Assembly (NCBI RefSeq): GCF_001050275.1
Contig: NZ_BBYA01000001.1
Location: forward strand, 1-64,000
Direction of reading: 5' to 3'
Origin: Leptolinea tardivitalis
GTDB lineage: Bacteria > Chloroflexota > Anaerolineae > Anaerolineales > Anaerolineaceae
Length of the DNA stretch: 64,000 nt
The position numbers were made by a program, and so were the translations under genes. The stretch's first letter is position 1. Each line of letters begins with the position of its first letter. Below, piece by piece: positions 54,012 through 64,000 of the stretch. The notes beneath the pieces are model-generated. The model saw only the letters and a program-made list of their open reading frames with translations, was not told the DNA's origin and did no database searches.

Positions 54012-54863
54012 ATGACTGAAAAGAAAACATTACTGGCTGTTCTGGCTCACCCAGATGATGAGTCATTTGGAACGGGAGGTACACTGGCTTTATATGCCAG
54101 ACAGGGTGTAGATGTATATCTGGTCTGCGCCACGCGGGGTGAAGTTGGCGAGATGCCGGAAGAAATGATGGCTGGATTTAAAACCATAGGTGAAAAACGC
54201 GAATCGGAATTACGCTGTGCCGGTGAGACTCTTGGTCTTAAATCCATCTTTTTCCTGGGTTACCGTGATTCGGGTATGCCGGGAACAGCAGATAATCATC
54301 ATCCGCAGGCATTGGCTGCTCAACCCACCGAAGCTGTGGCCTGTGAGGTGGCGCAATTTATCCGCCGACTGAAGCCACAGGTGGTGATTACATTTGACCC
54401 GATAGGCGGATACTATCATCCCGATCATATTGCCATTCACAAAGCCACAGTTCGAGCATTTAACCTGGCTGGCGATCCATCATTTGATTGTGGAAACCTG
54501 AAACCTTATACCCCGCAGAAACTCTATTTCCAGACCATTTCGAGGCGTTTTCTTCGGTTCGCGGTTGGATTGTGGCGCCTTTTGGGGCGCGATCCACACA
54601 AATTTGGTACAAATCAGGATATTGACATGGCTGCGATTGCCGAGGTGGAATTCCCCATCACGGCACGCATTCACTGTCGGGATGTAGCGGATATCCGGGC
54701 CGCTGCGTCAGCCTGCCATGCCAGCCAGGGTGGAGCAGGCATGAGCGGTGGAATTGTCGGGTGGTTTCGCCGCCAATTTGATTCCACCGAAGATTACATG
54801 CGTGCCGTTCCGCCGGTAAAAAAAGGTGAAAAAGAAACCGATTTATTTGCCGGAGTGGTGTAA
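54012..54863 (+). CDS. PIG-L family deacetylase
   Basis: A 283-residue zinc hydrolase with the PIG-L motif LAVLAHPDDESFGTGGTLAL (metal ligands His, Asp, Asp) and the third ligand in GYYHPDHIAIHKA. Members include MshB and Mca, which deacetylate GlcNAc-inositol or mycothiol-type conjugates, and BshB of bacillithiol synthesis. Which thiol, if any, is used here is unknown. The end GEKETDLFAGV is like other family members. It is flanked by minus-strand genes. Confidence 0.88.
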   Translation: MTEKKTLLAVLAHPDDESFGTGGTLALYARQGVDVYLVCATRGEVGEMPEEMMAGFKTIGEKRESELRCAGETLGLKSIFFLGYRDSGMPGTADNHHPQALAAQPTEAVACEVAQFIRRLKPQVVITFDPIGGYYHPDHIAIHKATVRAFNLAGDPSFDCGNLKPYTPQKLYFQTISRRFLRFAVGLWRLLGRDPHKFGTNQDIDMAAIAEVEFPITARIHCRDVADIRAAASACHASQGGAGMSGGIVGWFRRQFDSTEDYMRAVPPVKKGEKETDLFAGVV

Positions 54864-54900
54864 TCGGCTGTCATCTTAACCGGCTAACTGTCTTTAATAC

Positions 54901-55767
54901 TCACAGGTCAAATGCCGCATCTATTCCGTATCCCGGACGGGCAATATCCCGTTTGAATTCTGGATCGTTTGGATCACCTGTGAGGAATTGAATCTCGATA
55001 TGAACCAATTTGATAGGCTCACCAGGATTTGCAAGGTGATGTAGATATACCTCGCGGGATGGCGATTGGATGGCCAGCTTATGTTTGTTTAGATAATCGA
55101 TGATCCTTTTATATCCCATCCATTTTCTATCAGTTGGACCTTGATAGGTAACTGTCACAGCTTTTGCTCCGGGCAAGTCACGAAAGACAATCCCGGGAAT
55201 GTCTTTTTTCTCTCGTACTGGCAGGCAGCAATCTATATCCATTTCTTCATCATATTGATGGTCATCATGAAACAGGACAAACGGTTCCCCGGCAGATATG
55301 CCGCCACAGGCAAGCATCAGTTTTTGAAGGTTGGGATGGATTTCTTCCTGTTTCCCATGGAAAGAAATGCTGGCTATGGGAATCATGGGCAAGGTTTTTT
55401 GCTTCAATTCCCCCACGAAAGTTTCATTGTCAACTGTTTCTTCGAGCATTGACTGCAGCTGATCCAATGTCAAACCCGCGTTTTCTCCTATTTTGCCTTC
55501 CTCGGCAATCCTGGTTTGCCAGTGTTTGATCAAATTCCGGGTATCCCGGTGTTTGGTCAACACATCTTTGATAATCTCCAGAGGAATTCCCAACCTGTGG
55601 AAACGGTGGATAATTTCAATTCTATGAAAGCATTTTTCATCGAAATAACGGCGTGATGTAAATTTATCAATTCGGGTGGGCAGAACCAGGCCTTCCTGAT
55701 GGTATTGATGTAAAGTCTTACCGCTAACCCGTGATATCTTCGATACGTCTCCAATTGAATATTCCAT
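54901..55767 (-). CDS. MerR-family regulator with GyrI-like domain (1)
   Basis: A 288-residue protein: N-terminal MerR winged helix (MEYSIGDVSKISRVSGKTLH), a coiled-coil linker, and a GyrI-like ligand domain (about residues 125-285). It is a close paralogue of the next gene (both start MEYSIGD and share LPTRIDKFTS). The normally conserved TLRYYHE of the DNA-binding part is altered to TLHQYHQ, so binding may be changed. The GyrI-like domain usually binds hydrophobic or cationic small molecules. Confidence 0.87.
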   Translation of the reverse strand: MEYSIGDVSKISRVSGKTLHQYHQEGLVLPTRIDKFTSRRYFDEKCFHRIEIIHRFHRLGIPLEIIKDVLTKHRDTRNLIKHWQTRIAEEGKIGENAGLTLDQLQSMLEETVDNETFVGELKQKTLPMIPIASISFHGKQEEIHPNLQKLMLACGGISAGEPFVLFHDDHQYDEEMDIDCCLPVREKKDIPGIVFRDLPGAKAVTVTYQGPTDRKWMGYKRIIDYLNKHKLAIQSPSREVYLHHLANPGEPIKLVHIEIQFLTGDPNDPEFKRDIARPGYGIDAAFDL

Positions 55768-55878
55768 TAATGCACTCCATTGAGAGTTTCAATCATATAG
55801 TCAATTAATTCTGAAGCCTGTTGAGCCTGCAATCCGTCATGTTTGTGCCATGTTATCATGTGTTTTCCCATGGAAACA

Positions 55879-56736
55879 TCAGGCATGGATGTTTAATGTG
55901 ATTTTCGTGCGTATAGACTTGGTTATCGGGTCTTCATCATCGATGACAGGAAACTGTATTTCGGTTAAATAATTCTCCGGATTGCCGGGTAGGATTTTCC
56001 CTTTCCCCCTGAGATAAATCTCTCTGGATGGTGGAACAATAGGGAAATCTTTCTTATTCAAATAGTCAACGATCTTCTGGTATGCCTTCCAGATTGTGCT
56101 GTAATCACCTTTGTGCATGATGGTGGCCATACGTTTTCCGGGCAGCGTCGAAAACTTAAATCCGGCGGCGGGTATTTTTCTTGATATCGGCAGGCAACAC
56201 TCAATGTTCATGTTTTCATCGGCATGGTGGTCATCATGGTACAGGCAGAAGGCTGGACCGTTGATCACCGATTCAAAGACGGAGAAAAGGTGGGTCAAAT
56301 GGCCATTTATTTCTGAATATTGCCCTTTAAAACGGATGGATGCCATGAATATGCCGGGAACATCTTTAATCACCACATCGCCAAGCGGTTCGGGCACCAG
56401 CTTTTCTTGCTGAATGAACGATTCAATCTTCTCCCGAATTAAGGAATACTCTGTAATTTGCCGGTCAACCTCTTTCAGCCTTTCCTCCATATATTCGATG
56501 ATGCTACTATCATCTTTGCAGGTATCCAGTATTTCCTTGATTTTTTCAAGCGGGAATTCCAACTCTTTCAAACGGTTTATGGTTTCAACCCGGGTGAGAG
56601 ATTCTTCGTTATAGTATCGATAGGATGTAAATTTATCAATACGGGTGGGAAGCAGGAGACCGATCTCATGGTAATACCGAAGGGTTTTTACCCCTAACCG
56701 GCAGATTTTTGAAAAGTCTCCGATCGAGTACTCCAC
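55879..56736 (-). CDS. MerR-family regulator with GyrI-like domain (2)
   Basis: The 285-residue regulator has an intact MerR motif (VKTLRYYHEIGLLLPTRID; YRYYNEESLTRVETINRLKE), a dimerisation helix and a GyrI-like domain, as in BmrR or TipA relatives. MerR proteins activate promoters with an over-long 19-20 bp spacer by twisting DNA; such a promoter precedes the BtrH-like gene just upstream. It is the better candidate of the pair to control it. It lies 111 bases before the second regulator. Confidence 0.9.
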   Translation of the reverse strand: MEYSIGDFSKICRLGVKTLRYYHEIGLLLPTRIDKFTSYRYYNEESLTRVETINRLKELEFPLEKIKEILDTCKDDSSIIEYMEERLKEVDRQITEYSLIREKIESFIQQEKLVPEPLGDVVIKDVPGIFMASIRFKGQYSEINGHLTHLFSVFESVINGPAFCLYHDDHHADENMNIECCLPISRKIPAAGFKFSTLPGKRMATIMHKGDYSTIWKAYQKIVDYLNKKDFPIVPPSREIYLRGKGKILPGNPENYLTEIQFPVIDDEDPITKSIRTKITLNIHA

Positions 56737-56808
56737 AATCCACTCCTGTTCTCTCTATCTATTTTCGCTTAAATTGAAAGGAAATCAATATTTTTGTCCA
56801 AGGGTTAT

Positions 56809-56848
56809 TTAAAAACCATACCCGGCAAGTTTTCACCGGGTATGGTTT
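56809..56848 (-). terminator. Terminator of the BtrH-like gene
   Basis: Thirteen-base perfect arms (56813-56825 and 56836-56848) around a 10-base loop. Reading the minus strand, TTTTT follows the stem. It lies 25 bases after the gene's stop and separates it from the regulators. Confidence 0.8.
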
Positions 56849-56873
56849 ATGGTCAGCCAAAAATTGGTAGAGG

Positions 56874-57923
56874 TTATCGCAGGTATTGGAAGGCTTTTTC
56901 TTCGTGTTTGGCAATTTCAGAAATCAAGTCTGACATTTTTTCCATGCAGGATGTTCCTGCCAGAATCTGATCCACAGCGGCATCGGTCAATTGACCGATC
57001 AACTCTCCACTCAGGGCAAATTCACACGACGCCTGTTCCCATTCTGGATGTTGGAATTCTTTTGCCAATTCTGATAACTCTTTGGAGAAACGGTCGCGGA
57101 TAGCCTGATGGGTATCCGGATGATTGATCGGGTAGGATAGCAGGCGCTGGGGCGGCATGGGCACTGTACTGCACGTGAAAGTTACCAGAAAGGTCAGGCT
57201 TTCCTTGATCTGTTGTGGAAAGAGTTCGGCAGGCCAGTTCATAATATCTTTGGCCAAATGTCGCAAGCCTTTTATTCCCATAAATCCGACAGGTGGATTC
57301 AAGAACAGGCTGGCTTTCTTTTTTAATCCCTTTTCTGCAATTTCCTTCAGGGGCGCAATCTGATCTCCAAATTCCACAATGCAAAAGGTATTCTTTTTAA
57401 CCTGACCGGGCATCTCGATATTCAATGACTCGCGCAGATCGTCAATGGTGATGGTCTTTACATTCAGGTGACCGTTGTCTTTTACATAGGCTTCCCCTCT
57501 TTCATTATCATAGCCCACCAACAACACATAGTGTTGCGGAATATGCATCTTGTGGTAGAAGCGGGGATAGTACGGCAGGTAGAACATATCCAGCATGCCC
57601 AGGATTACAGGAATCCCTCGGTCAACACTGGCACATATCTCCTTCCAGGCTGTTTTGAAACTCTTTCCTTCAGAAAACGTCCATTGATAACCCAAGATAT
57701 CTGATAACAGTTCATGTTGAACGCGGCCAGTCCCATTCCCCCAACAGACCATCCGTTGAACGGGCGCTTTCTTATTTTTCAGATACATGAAACCGATCAT
57801 ACTTAAATCCATCAGGAAGTAACCGGGCAGTTGGTTCCCTGTTTTCCATTCATACATATCTTCAAGCCCATTAATCGGGCAGGCGAAATCGGCCACTTTG
57901 TGCGGTAACTCAATAATTGACAT
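56874..57923 (-). CDS. BtrH_N/DUF4872-type papain-fold protein
   Basis: The 349-residue protein resembles the BtrH N-terminal family with a DUF4872-like C-terminus. Residues 10-20 have ADFACPINGL with Cys15 as likely nucleophile. His131 is in IPQHYVLLVGYD, and Asp149 or Asn150 could complete a papain-like set. BtrH transfers an acyl group from a carrier protein in butirosin synthesis; relatives are mostly uncharacterised. No carrier protein is nearby. The gene has a MerR-type promoter and GGAGGG 4 bases before the ATG. Acyltransfer or peptide cleavage are both possible. Confidence 0.75.
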   Translation of the reverse strand: MSIIELPHKVADFACPINGLEDMYEWKTGNQLPGYFLMDLSMIGFMYLKNKKAPVQRMVCWGNGTGRVQHELLSDILGYQWTFSEGKSFKTAWKEICASVDRGIPVILGMLDMFYLPYYPRFYHKMHIPQHYVLLVGYDNERGEAYVKDNGHLNVKTITIDDLRESLNIEMPGQVKKNTFCIVEFGDQIAPLKEIAEKGLKKKASLFLNPPVGFMGIKGLRHLAKDIMNWPAELFPQQIKESLTFLVTFTCSTVPMPPQRLLSYPINHPDTHQAIRDRFSKELSELAKEFQHPEWEQASCEFALSGELIGQLTDAAVDQILAGTSCMEKMSDLISEIAKHEEKAFQYLR

Positions 57924-57962
57924 TCAACCCTCCGTTTGATTGAAGTGCTGATCAGCCTGTAA

Positions 57963-57993
57963 AGCTTAATCCCTCCAGTTACGGGAGAGTCAA
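57963..57993 (-). promoter_or_regulatory. MerR-type promoter and operator of the BtrH-like gene
   Basis: On the minus strand TTGACT (57993-57988) and TAAGCT (57968-57963) are separated by 19 bases. Within the spacer is a 15-base dyad (57973-57987), CTCC-a-GT-T-AC-g-GGAG, with one mismatched pair around a central base. The long spacer plus central dyad is the known architecture of MerR-family targets. The two adjacent MerR genes are the natural candidates. Confidence 0.75.
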
Positions 57994-58438
57994 GGGGTGA
58001 AGAATAATTCAGCAACCGCTGCCAGATGGGTTGAAAGCCTGCAGGATGTTGATTTATTCTGCCAATAACTCAACCCACAATGTTAAATAACCTGGACCCA
58101 TCAAAGTCAAGCCTGTATGATTAAATTCCAAAAAACATTAAAACAACCTGGTAAACAAGAAAATATCCAAAGAAACTAAAAGGGAATCGTGTCTTTTTCC
58201 CGTCTGGTCGTGCCGGGTTATGCACCTTCTGATTATCATCGGTGTTTACTGCAGCCATGTGACTTTATCTTTGCAGGCTTCTTCTGTTTTTTTTCAGGAC
58301 GGATGACATCGCCTTCTAAACGCCGCACCAGGATGCCCTGAATTTGACGATCGTCGGTTGTGTGGAATGACGGGATGAAAAAAAATCTCCTGTTTGTTCG
58401 CTGCCCCCTTTTTTATTGAATGATGACATGGGAAGAAT
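57994..58438. other. Intergenic stretch without a recognisable gene
   Basis: About 445 bases without a coding frame of convincing quality. It is AT-rich in part, with several A- and T-runs and one 10-base palindrome, GACGATCGTC (58346-58355). No RNA gene, insertion sequence or repeat array was recognised. Confidence 0.5.
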
Positions 58439-58463
58439 CAGGGGCGGAAAACATCCGCCCCTG
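58439..58463 (-). terminator. Hairpin after the DUF2892 gene
   Basis: Ten-base perfect arms (58439-58448 and 58454-58463), core GGGGCGGA, with a 5-base loop, 16 bases after the stop. The downstream T-tract on the minus strand is weak, so termination strength is uncertain. Confidence 0.55.
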
Positions 58464-58479
58464 TAATGAATCTTTTCGT

Positions 58480-58677
58480 TTATCTGTTCGTTTTGAATTT
58501 CAAAAGTGAGTAAAGCGGGCAAAAGCCGATTAACCCGGTGAGAAGGGCAATCGCGCCAATAATGACCAGCACAATACCCGGCGTTCCGGTTACCATGTTG
58601 CTAACGAAAGCCGCTATTAATACCAATCCCAACACCACCCGGATAATCCGATCGACACTTGATTCGTTCATTTTCAT
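58480..58677 (-). CDS. DUF2892 (YgaP-like) membrane protein
   Basis: A 65-residue protein with two membrane helices (RIIRVVLGLVLIAAF; GIVLVIIGAIALLTGLIG) followed by FCPLYSLLKF, the pattern of DUF2892/YgaP-like proteins, often rhodanese-linked. The frame is open from 58689, but that TTG overlaps the GGAGGA ribosome-binding site, so the ATG at 58677 is preferred. It follows the anti-sigma gene by about 80 bases. Confidence 0.82.
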   Translation of the reverse strand: MKMNESSVDRIIRVVLGLVLIAAFVSNMVTGTPGIVLVIIGAIALLTGLIGFCPLYSLLKFKTNR

Positions 58678-58758
58678 TTCTTCCTCCAATTAACTATTTG
58701 CTACCAATATGATGATTTATATCCGCAATGGTTACAAAAATACCCGTGAATGAAGGAT

Positions 58759-58998
58759 TTATGTGCAATGATGACTGGCTGATGCTTGTATGGCAGACAG
58801 TAAAGCAGCCCGGTGTTCCGGGGTGATGCACGTCTTACACGATTTCTTATACAGATTTATCGTCTCCCGAAGGGTTTTCACGGTGGCCGTGCAATTCGGG
58901 CAGGTTGCCAGGTGTTTTTCAGCTTCTTCCAGTATTTCTACTGGAAGATCCCCATCAATGTAATCAGAAATATAGCGGACGATATCTTCACATTTCAT
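58759..58998 (-). CDS. Zinc-binding anti-sigma factor (zf-HC2)
   Basis: A 79-residue protein, MKCEDIVRYISDYIDGDLP then EEAEKHLATCPNCTATVKTL, with the ZAS/zf-HC2 motif H-x3-C-x2-C and an N-terminal Cys. Such proteins bind an ECF sigma factor and release it on redox or other stress. It directly follows the ECF sigma gene. The C-terminus has further Cys residues (KSCKTCITPEHR). No membrane helix is present, so it is a soluble anti-sigma. A TTG at 59016 in frame is less likely than the ATG at 58998. Confidence 0.85.
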   Translation of the reverse strand: MKCEDIVRYISDYIDGDLPVEILEEAEKHLATCPNCTATVKTLRETINLYKKSCKTCITPEHRAALLSAIQASASHHCT

Positions 58999-59012
58999 TC
59001 TGGTTTTTCCTG

Positions 59013-59612
59013 TCAATTTCCTATCAACCGTTCTGAGAAATAGTCAGATAATTTTTCCCTGAGCGCCAGCCGTGCGCGGTGAAGCCTGACCTTAACAGCT
59101 GTTTCAGTGAGACCTAGCACTTCAGCCGTTTGTTCGGTGCTCTGGTCTTCCATATCGCGCAGGAAAAAAACCACCCGGTATTTCATGGGTAACGCCTGAA
59201 TAGCGTTTTTGAGATAATCTGCGGCTTCTCCATCTGTCAGCAGTTGTTCCGGCGATACATCCCAATCCACCAGATTGTGCGGAAGCGGAGCCGGGGTTTC
59301 GTCATCTGGTTCATCTTCGGGGAGTGGATCTTCTGGCCTGTTTCGCAGTCTGGCCATGGCGGCATTATAGGCAATACGATACAACCATGAACTGATTTTT
59401 GACCGTCCTTCAAAGCTCTCCCGGTGGGTTATAGCGGAAATAAAGGTTTCCTGCACTACATCTTCCGCCATAGTGGAATCGCCAAGCAGCTGAACGGCGA
59501 GTCGATAAATGGGGTCAGCATAGGTTTCGAAAAGTTCTGAAATAGCCGAAGAAGGATCGGCAGATTGGAACCGGGCGGTTAGTTCCTGTTCTCTGGTTAT
59601 TTCGTTATTCAT
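59013..59612 (-). CDS. ECF-family sigma factor
   Basis: A 199-residue sigma-70 family protein with sigma2 (YADPIYRLAVQLLGDSTMAE, then DVVQETFI and SWLYRIAYNAAMARLR) and sigma4 (ALPMKYRVVFFLRDMEDQST, then VLGLTETAVKVRLHRARLAL). The linker is acidic and proline-rich. Sigma3 is absent, so it is of the ECF group. An upstream TTG at 59651 would overlap the clpB stop; the ATG at 59612 is preferred. It probably recognises stress promoters, perhaps including the one for clpB, but no matching promoter was identified. Confidence 0.92.
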   Translation of the reverse strand: MNNEITREQELTARFQSADPSSAISELFETYADPIYRLAVQLLGDSTMAEDVVQETFISAITHRESFEGRSKISSWLYRIAYNAAMARLRNRPEDPLPEDEPDDETPAPLPHNLVDWDVSPEQLLTDGEAADYLKNAIQALPMKYRVVFFLRDMEDQSTEQTAEVLGLTETAVKVRLHRARLALREKLSDYFSERLIGN

Positions 59613-59647
59613 TAGATGTTCGATCCTGTCTTCGGTTACAGATTGTT

Positions 59648-62236
<2,589 letters not shown>

Positions 62237-62251
62237 AAGGGAATCTCCCTT
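62237..62251 (-). promoter_or_regulatory. Hairpin hiding the clpB ribosome-binding site
   Basis: On the minus strand AAGGGA (62251-62246), a 3-base loop, and TCCCTT (62242-62237) form a perfect 6-bp stem that ends directly at the ATG (62236). The first arm is the Shine-Dalgarno sequence. It would block translation until melted, as RNA thermometers do for heat-shock genes. The role is inference. Confidence 0.5.
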
Positions 62252-62383
62252 CCTGTATTTATTTCACAGAGAGGTTAATCTTTGAGTATTGGATTAATGT
62301 CAGAGTTTTATTAGTTTTATATCAAATCCGGTTTTCACGCTCTTATCTTTTGAGAGAGAAGTATCATTTGACAGTGGCGAATG

Positions 62384-62413
62384 TTTACAGGTTTCGCCGG
62401 AATTTGCTACAAT
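62384..62413 (+). promoter_or_regulatory. Promoter of the glycerophosphodiesterase gene
   Basis: TTTACA (62384-62389), 18 bases, TACAAT (62408-62413) with TGC before it as extended -10. The ATG at 62445 follows after about 30 bases, with GAGG at 62436-62439 as ribosome-binding site. Confidence 0.6.
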
Positions 62414-62444
62414 ATTAAAAAATACATTAAAAGATGAGGTTGGC

Positions 62445-63275
62445 ATGTCTACACGGCCTAGAATCCTGAATATTGCACATCGCGGGGCCCGATCACTGGC
62501 ACCGGAAAATACCCTGGCGGCAGCACGAAAAGCATTCCACATAGGTGCAGATCTATGGGAATGTGATGTTACTCTGACATCAGACGGCGTTCCGGTAATA
62601 CTGCACGATGATAATCTGAAACGAACATCGAACGCCGCATCGGTCTATCCGAATCGGAAACCCTGGAAGGTGCAGTCATTTTCGTTGGAAGAGCTGAAAC
62701 GATTGGATTTCGGCTCGTGGTTTATCACCACCGATCCTTTTAAACAAATCAAGCTGGGTAATATCCAACCGGACGAATTGCAGAAATTTGTTGGTGAACC
62801 GATACTCACGCTGGAAGAAGCGCTGAGTTTTACCAGAGAAAATGACTGGCAGATCAATGTAGAGATCAAAGATCTGCAGGGGACACCGGGGGATGCCACT
62901 GTTGTAGAGAAGGTTCTGGCTTGCGTTCAAAACCTTCAAATGGAGGAGCGGGTTTGGCTGTCTTCTTTCAACCACCTGTACATTTCGAAGATCAAGAAAC
63001 TGGTTCCAGCCATCCGTACCGGTGCCCTGGTGGAATGGTTGGATTTAAATCCTCTGGCACGGTTACACCAGACCGGTGCACAATCGTACAATCCTGGAAT
63101 TCGCCTGGCAAATCCGCGGGTGGTGCGCAGTATTCGTGAACAGGGTTTTGATGTGTTTGTCTGGACGGTCAATAAAGAGGCTTCTATGCGTAAATTGATC
63201 AAAGCCGGAGTCAGTGGGATTTTCACCGATTTTCCGCAGGTATTAAAATCTGTTCTTGATAGTTATTCCCATTGA
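62445..63275 (+). CDS. Glycerophosphodiester phosphodiesterase
   Basis: A 276-residue GDPD TIM-barrel protein. It has the start IAHRGARSLAPENTLAAARK and the metal residues of WECDVTLTSDGVPVILHDDN; later it has INVEIKDLQG and VFVWTVNKEASMRKLIKAGV then GIFTDFPQ. It cleaves glycerophosphodiesters to glycerol 3-phosphate and alcohol. No signal peptide is seen, so it is cytoplasmic. It is monocistronic with a terminator after it. Confidence 0.93.
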   Translation: MSTRPRILNIAHRGARSLAPENTLAAARKAFHIGADLWECDVTLTSDGVPVILHDDNLKRTSNAASVYPNRKPWKVQSFSLEELKRLDFGSWFITTDPFKQIKLGNIQPDELQKFVGEPILTLEEALSFTRENDWQINVEIKDLQGTPGDATVVEKVLACVQNLQMEERVWLSSFNHLYISKIKKLVPAIRTGALVEWLDLNPLARLHQTGAQSYNPGIRLANPRVVRSIREQGFDVFVWTVNKEASMRKLIKAGVSGIFTDFPQVLKSVLDSYSH

Positions 63276-63342
63276 ATCAGATTTCAATATCGTATTAAAT
63301 ATGCAATTTCTATGTGAGTATTCATATCATAATGTGTAAATC

Positions 63343-63377
63343 AAAAAAACAGGGAAAATAGAAATCCCTGTTTTTTT
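63343..63377. terminator. Bidirectional terminator
   Basis: CAGGGA (63350-63355) pairs with TCCCTG (63365-63370), and seven As (63343-63349) and seven Ts (63371-63377) flank the stem. Thus both strands have a stem followed by a T-run. It serves the convergent glycerophosphodiesterase and VOC genes. Confidence 0.85.
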
Positions 63378-63463
63378 CTATCTTATTATGAATCACTCCT
63401 GACTGATACCTTCAGATGAGGTATGCCGTGATGATGTACCTTATCCCCAGCTAATGTGCGTCT

Positions 63464-63973
63464 TTATTCTTCCGGAGGATAAACCTTCTCCGGTTTGACA
63501 CGACCTTTCGGACGCTCAATCAGTTCGAGAGTAATGCCCAGATATTTCTCGGTATCCAGATAGGCGTAATGACCGTCGCCATCTAGACCGAACCCGGAAC
63601 CATCCATAGTCATGGGTAGGCCGGCTTCCTCAGCCTGTTTCAGGGCAGCCTGCATATCATCAACGAGCAAGCCAAAATGATGCACACCATAACCATGCTC
63701 ACGGATGAAATCGGCATATACAGATTCGCCTTCCAGCGGCTCAATCAACTCGATGCGGGTGGGGCCAAAATACGAAAGGGCAATCCTTGAGGCATAGTTC
63801 GCCGGTTTTCCCATATAAGTCATATTTTTCACAAACGGTTTCTTATACGTATAGAACTGCCAAGGGCCGATACCGAACAACTTATAATACATTTCGACCA
63901 CCGGCTCCAGTTTAGGAACCAGAATGCAAACCTGGGAAACGCCATTCTGTAAAAACGGTAAAGGTGTATTCAT
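63464..63973 (-). CDS. VOC-fold (glyoxalase/epimerase-like) protein
   Basis: The 169-residue protein has two beta-alpha-beta-beta-beta units of the vicinal-oxygen-chelate fold. The pattern FGPTRIELIEPLEGESVYAD with HGYGVHHFGLLVDDM and YLGITLELIER resembles methylmalonyl-CoA epimerase. The first metal ligand is normally His near residue 12-15; here it is Gln (NGVSQVCILVP). It may therefore have altered chemistry or bind another metal. A GAGGAAGA ribosome-binding site lies before the ATG. Confidence 0.78.
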   Translation of the reverse strand: MNTPLPFLQNGVSQVCILVPKLEPVVEMYYKLFGIGPWQFYTYKKPFVKNMTYMGKPANYASRIALSYFGPTRIELIEPLEGESVYADFIREHGYGVHHFGLLVDDMQAALKQAEEAGLPMTMDGSGFGLDGDGHYAYLDTEKYLGITLELIERPKGRVKPEKVYPPEE

Positions 63974-64000
63974 TCTTCCTCACAAGTAAATGATGCAAAA

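Noticed and set aside
56737-56801. MerR-type 19-bp-spacer promoter for the second MerR gene
   Set aside because: TTGGAC is present on the minus strand but no fitting -10 lies 17-20 bases downstream.
58316-58522. 68-codon minus-strand frame
   Set aside because: It runs through the terminator-like hairpin and into the DUF2892 gene, and its composition is not protein-like.
62237-62444. CIRCE or HspR-binding (HAIR) element before clpB
   Set aside because: No TTAGCACTC or CTTGAGT-N7-ACTCAAG inverted repeat is present; only one weak half-site was seen.

Overview
The window looks like a chromosome segment of a Chloroflexota bacterium, probably class Anaerolineae. This is inferred from protein flavour, operon layout and moderate GC; no 16S or other taxonomic marker is present. 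Protein names rest on recognised motifs and gene order, not on a database search.

Layout. Positions 1-17450 hold the end of tuf, rpsJ and then an almost complete S10-spc-alpha ribosomal superoperon: rplC, D, W, B, rpsS, rplV, rpsC, rplP, rpmC, rpsQ, rplN, X, E, rpsN(Z), rpsH, rplF, R, rpsE, rpmD, rplO, secY, adk, map, rpmJ, rpsM, K, D, rpoA, rplQ, truA, rplM, rpsI. It ends at a strong hairpin. Two departures stand out: a 327-bp gap with a palindrome, promoter and leader hairpins separates rpsJ from rplC, and infA is missing between map and rpmJ. Next come a MazG-family pyrophosphohydrolase, a HAD phosphatase and a polytopic GT-C-like membrane protein.

Positions 21737-30807 carry a membrane-arm-only respiratory complex I operon (nuoA, H, J, K, L, M, M', N). 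It has two NuoM paralogues and a NuoL with about 27 extra residues in its lateral helix, the hallmarks of the '2M' complex I variant. The genes for NuoB, C, D, E, F, G and I are absent. A near-consensus promoter then starts an Fo-only ATP synthase operon: an AtpI/AtpZ-like gene, atpB, atpE and an atpF fused to the C-terminal part of delta. It stops at a terminator, with no alpha, gamma, beta or epsilon genes.

Positions 33283-43390 carry murE, an MBOAT acyltransferase with an AlgX/AlgJ-type partner, a small MazG-like enzyme, a LOG-family protein, proS, a helical-repeat protein, rpsO and pnp. Positions 43453-54863 are mainly minus strand: a GT87-like membrane protein, a 74-residue unknown, a large Cache-HAMP-PAS-GAF-HD-GYP protein, an EF-G paralogue, a GNAT and a DHH-CBS-CCA-transferase fusion. 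Plus-strand methyltransferase and PIG-L genes are interspersed.

Positions 54901-58000 are the most accessory-looking part: two tandem MerR/GyrI-like regulators and a BtrH_N/DUF4872-type papain-fold protein. The BtrH-like gene has a promoter with the 19-bp spacer and central dyad typical of MerR-controlled genes. Positions 58439-64000 hold a DUF2892 protein, a clpB-ECF sigma-zinc anti-sigma operon in which the clpB ribosome-binding site lies in a hairpin next to the ATG, a glycerophosphodiester phosphodiesterase and a VOC-fold protein. No tRNA, rRNA, CRISPR array, insertion sequence or prophage gene was recognised.
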